Shown: piece after piece, positions 63,297 to 64,000 of the stretch
Numbering within the stretch: position 1 is the first letter of the stretch
Layout: each line of letters opens with the position of its first letter
Origin: Terrabacter sp. MAHUQ-38
Lineage (GTDB): Bacteria > Actinomycetota > Actinomycetes > Actinomycetales > Dermatophilaceae
DNA length: 64,000 nucleotides
Assembly (NCBI RefSeq): GCF_014518425.1
Contig: NZ_JACVCU010000004.1
Location: 496,001 to 560,000 of the forward strand
Direction of reading: 5' to 3'
Position numbers and translations under genes: made by a program
The notes under the pieces: generated by a model
Seen by the model: only the letters and a program-made list of their open reading frames with translations
What the model was told of the DNA's origin: nothing
The model's database searches: none

Positions 63297-64000
63297 GGGA
63301 GCTCGCGATGCGGCCGACGGCCTCGCGCAGGACGTCGGGCGACGTGCCGTAGTTGAGCCGGGCGTGGTCCTGCCCGACCGCGCCGAAGATGGTGCCGGGG
63401 GAGAGAGCCACGCGCGCGCGGCGCAACAGCTCACCCGTCGGGTCGTCGCCGAGGCCGAGTCCCTCGAGGTCGAGCCACGCGAGGAAGGTCGCCTCGGGGA
63501 GGACGAGCCGCACCCCGGGGAGGTGCTCCGCGACGAGGTCGGCGAGGAGGCGCCGGTTGGTGTCGAGCTCGACGACGAGGCGGCGCACCCAGTCGCGGCC
63601 GTCGCGGTAGGCGGCGGTCTGGGCGATGACGCCCAGGTGGCTGGCGCCGAACGTCACGAAGGGGTGGAGGCGCCGGAGGTCGTCGACGGCCTCCGGCCCC
63701 GGCACGATGATCGCCGCCTTGAGACCGGCGAGGTTCCACGCCTTGCTCGCCGACGTGACCACGACGCCCCGCCCGGAGCCCGTAACCGTGAGGTAGGGCG
63801 TGAAGGTGCTCGTCGGCATGACGAGCGGAGCGTGGATCTCGTCGGAGACGACCCTGACGCCGTGCTCGTCGGCGAGCGCGGCCAGGGCCTCGAGCTCGGC
63901 GGGCGTGTGGACCGTGCCCGTGGGGTTGTGCGGGTTGGACAGCAGGTACACCGCCCGATCGCCGCGGGCGGTGACGCTGGCGAAAACCTTTGCCAGACGG
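63289..64000 (-). CDS. Pyridoxal-phosphate aminotransferase, MalY/PatB type (partial, N-terminus outside window)
   Basis: C-terminal 236 residues of a fold-type I PLP enzyme; the rest lies beyond base 64000. LLSNPHNPTGTVHT and VVSDEIHAPLV are the cofactor-binding segments (Asn and Asp), and the Schiff-base lysine is in TSASKAWNLAGLKAA. ARLNYGTSPDVL carries the carboxylate-binding region near the end. The DEIHAPL and SKAWN.AGL pattern points to the MalY/PatB cystathionine beta-lyase-like group, which removes sulfur from cysteine conjugates, rather than an amino-acid transaminase. Its stop overlaps the polymerase start, so the two may be co-transcribed. Confidence 0.88.
   Translation of the reverse strand, partial: RLAKVFASVTARGDRAVYLLSNPHNPTGTVHTPAELEALAALADEHGVRVVSDEIHAPLVMPTSTFTPYLTVTGSGRGVVVTSASKAWNLAGLKAAIIVPGPEAVDDLRRLHPFVTFGASHLGVIAQTAAYRDGRDWVRRLVVELDTNRRLLADLVAEHLPGVRLVLPEATFLAWLDLEGLGLGDDPTGELLRRARVALSPGTIFGAVGQDHARLNYGTSPDVLREAVGRIASSLG

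Overview
The window looks like chromosome from a high-GC actinobacterium. Most of it is roughly 70% G+C, genes often overlap as ATGA or GTGA, and GTG or TTG starts occur. The gene set (FemX-like ligase, PAC2 protein, TM0106-type nuclease-helicase, extra PolA-like polymerase, DUF6318-type lipoprotein) would fit Intrasporangiaceae or a related Micrococcales family. That placement is inference. No rRNA, tRNA, CRISPR array, insertion sequence or prophage was seen.

Bases 1-18.7 kb are a nearly complete purine-degradation locus, all on the minus strand, in four transcription units. hyi-glxR-gcl-glxK-FAH hydrolase-allB-allE converts allantoin and glyoxylate to phosphoglycerate. xdhA-xdhB oxidises hypoxanthine and xanthine to urate. 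Uricase, a urate permease with an OHCU-like tail, uraD, hiuH and 8-oxoguanine deaminase make and consume urate. A CitE-like aldolase (DUF6986 type) stands alone. In front of each unit lies a pair of 15-bp imperfect palindromes (consensus near TTCYRYNATGYGGAW) whose start points are exactly 21 bp apart, so one regulator encoded outside the window probably controls the whole pathway. Allantoate amidohydrolase and a confirmed ureidoglycolate-cleaving enzyme are not seen.

18.8-24 kb holds single genes: a universal stress protein, an SRPBCC protein, a VOC protein, the Tex RNA-binding protein and an adenosine-specific kinase. 23.8-34.9 kb is a second catabolic locus. A FadR-type GntR repressor and an amidase diverge from an eight-gene operon: isopropylmalate/tartrate dehydrogenase-like enzyme, dipeptide-type ABC transporter, aldehyde dehydrogenase and SDR. 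A perfect TGGTC-A-GACCA palindrome sits between the two arms. The substrate is unknown.

35-38 kb has small membrane and secreted proteins, including a patch of clearly lower G+C. 38.3-42.4 kb encodes a type IV McrBC restriction system whose McrB carries about 650 residues of unrecognised N-terminal sequence. It is followed by a DoxX-type membrane protein with a palindromic promoter, a large secreted subtilase, a fused RecB-like nuclease/SF1 helicase, and an ADP-ribosylglycohydrolase fused to a CX5R phosphatase-like domain.

52.4-64 kb contains small membrane proteins, FemX, two related membrane-anchored proteins, the DEAH helicase HrpA, a PAC2 protein, a PolA-like DNA polymerase and a truncated MalY/PatB-type aminotransferase.
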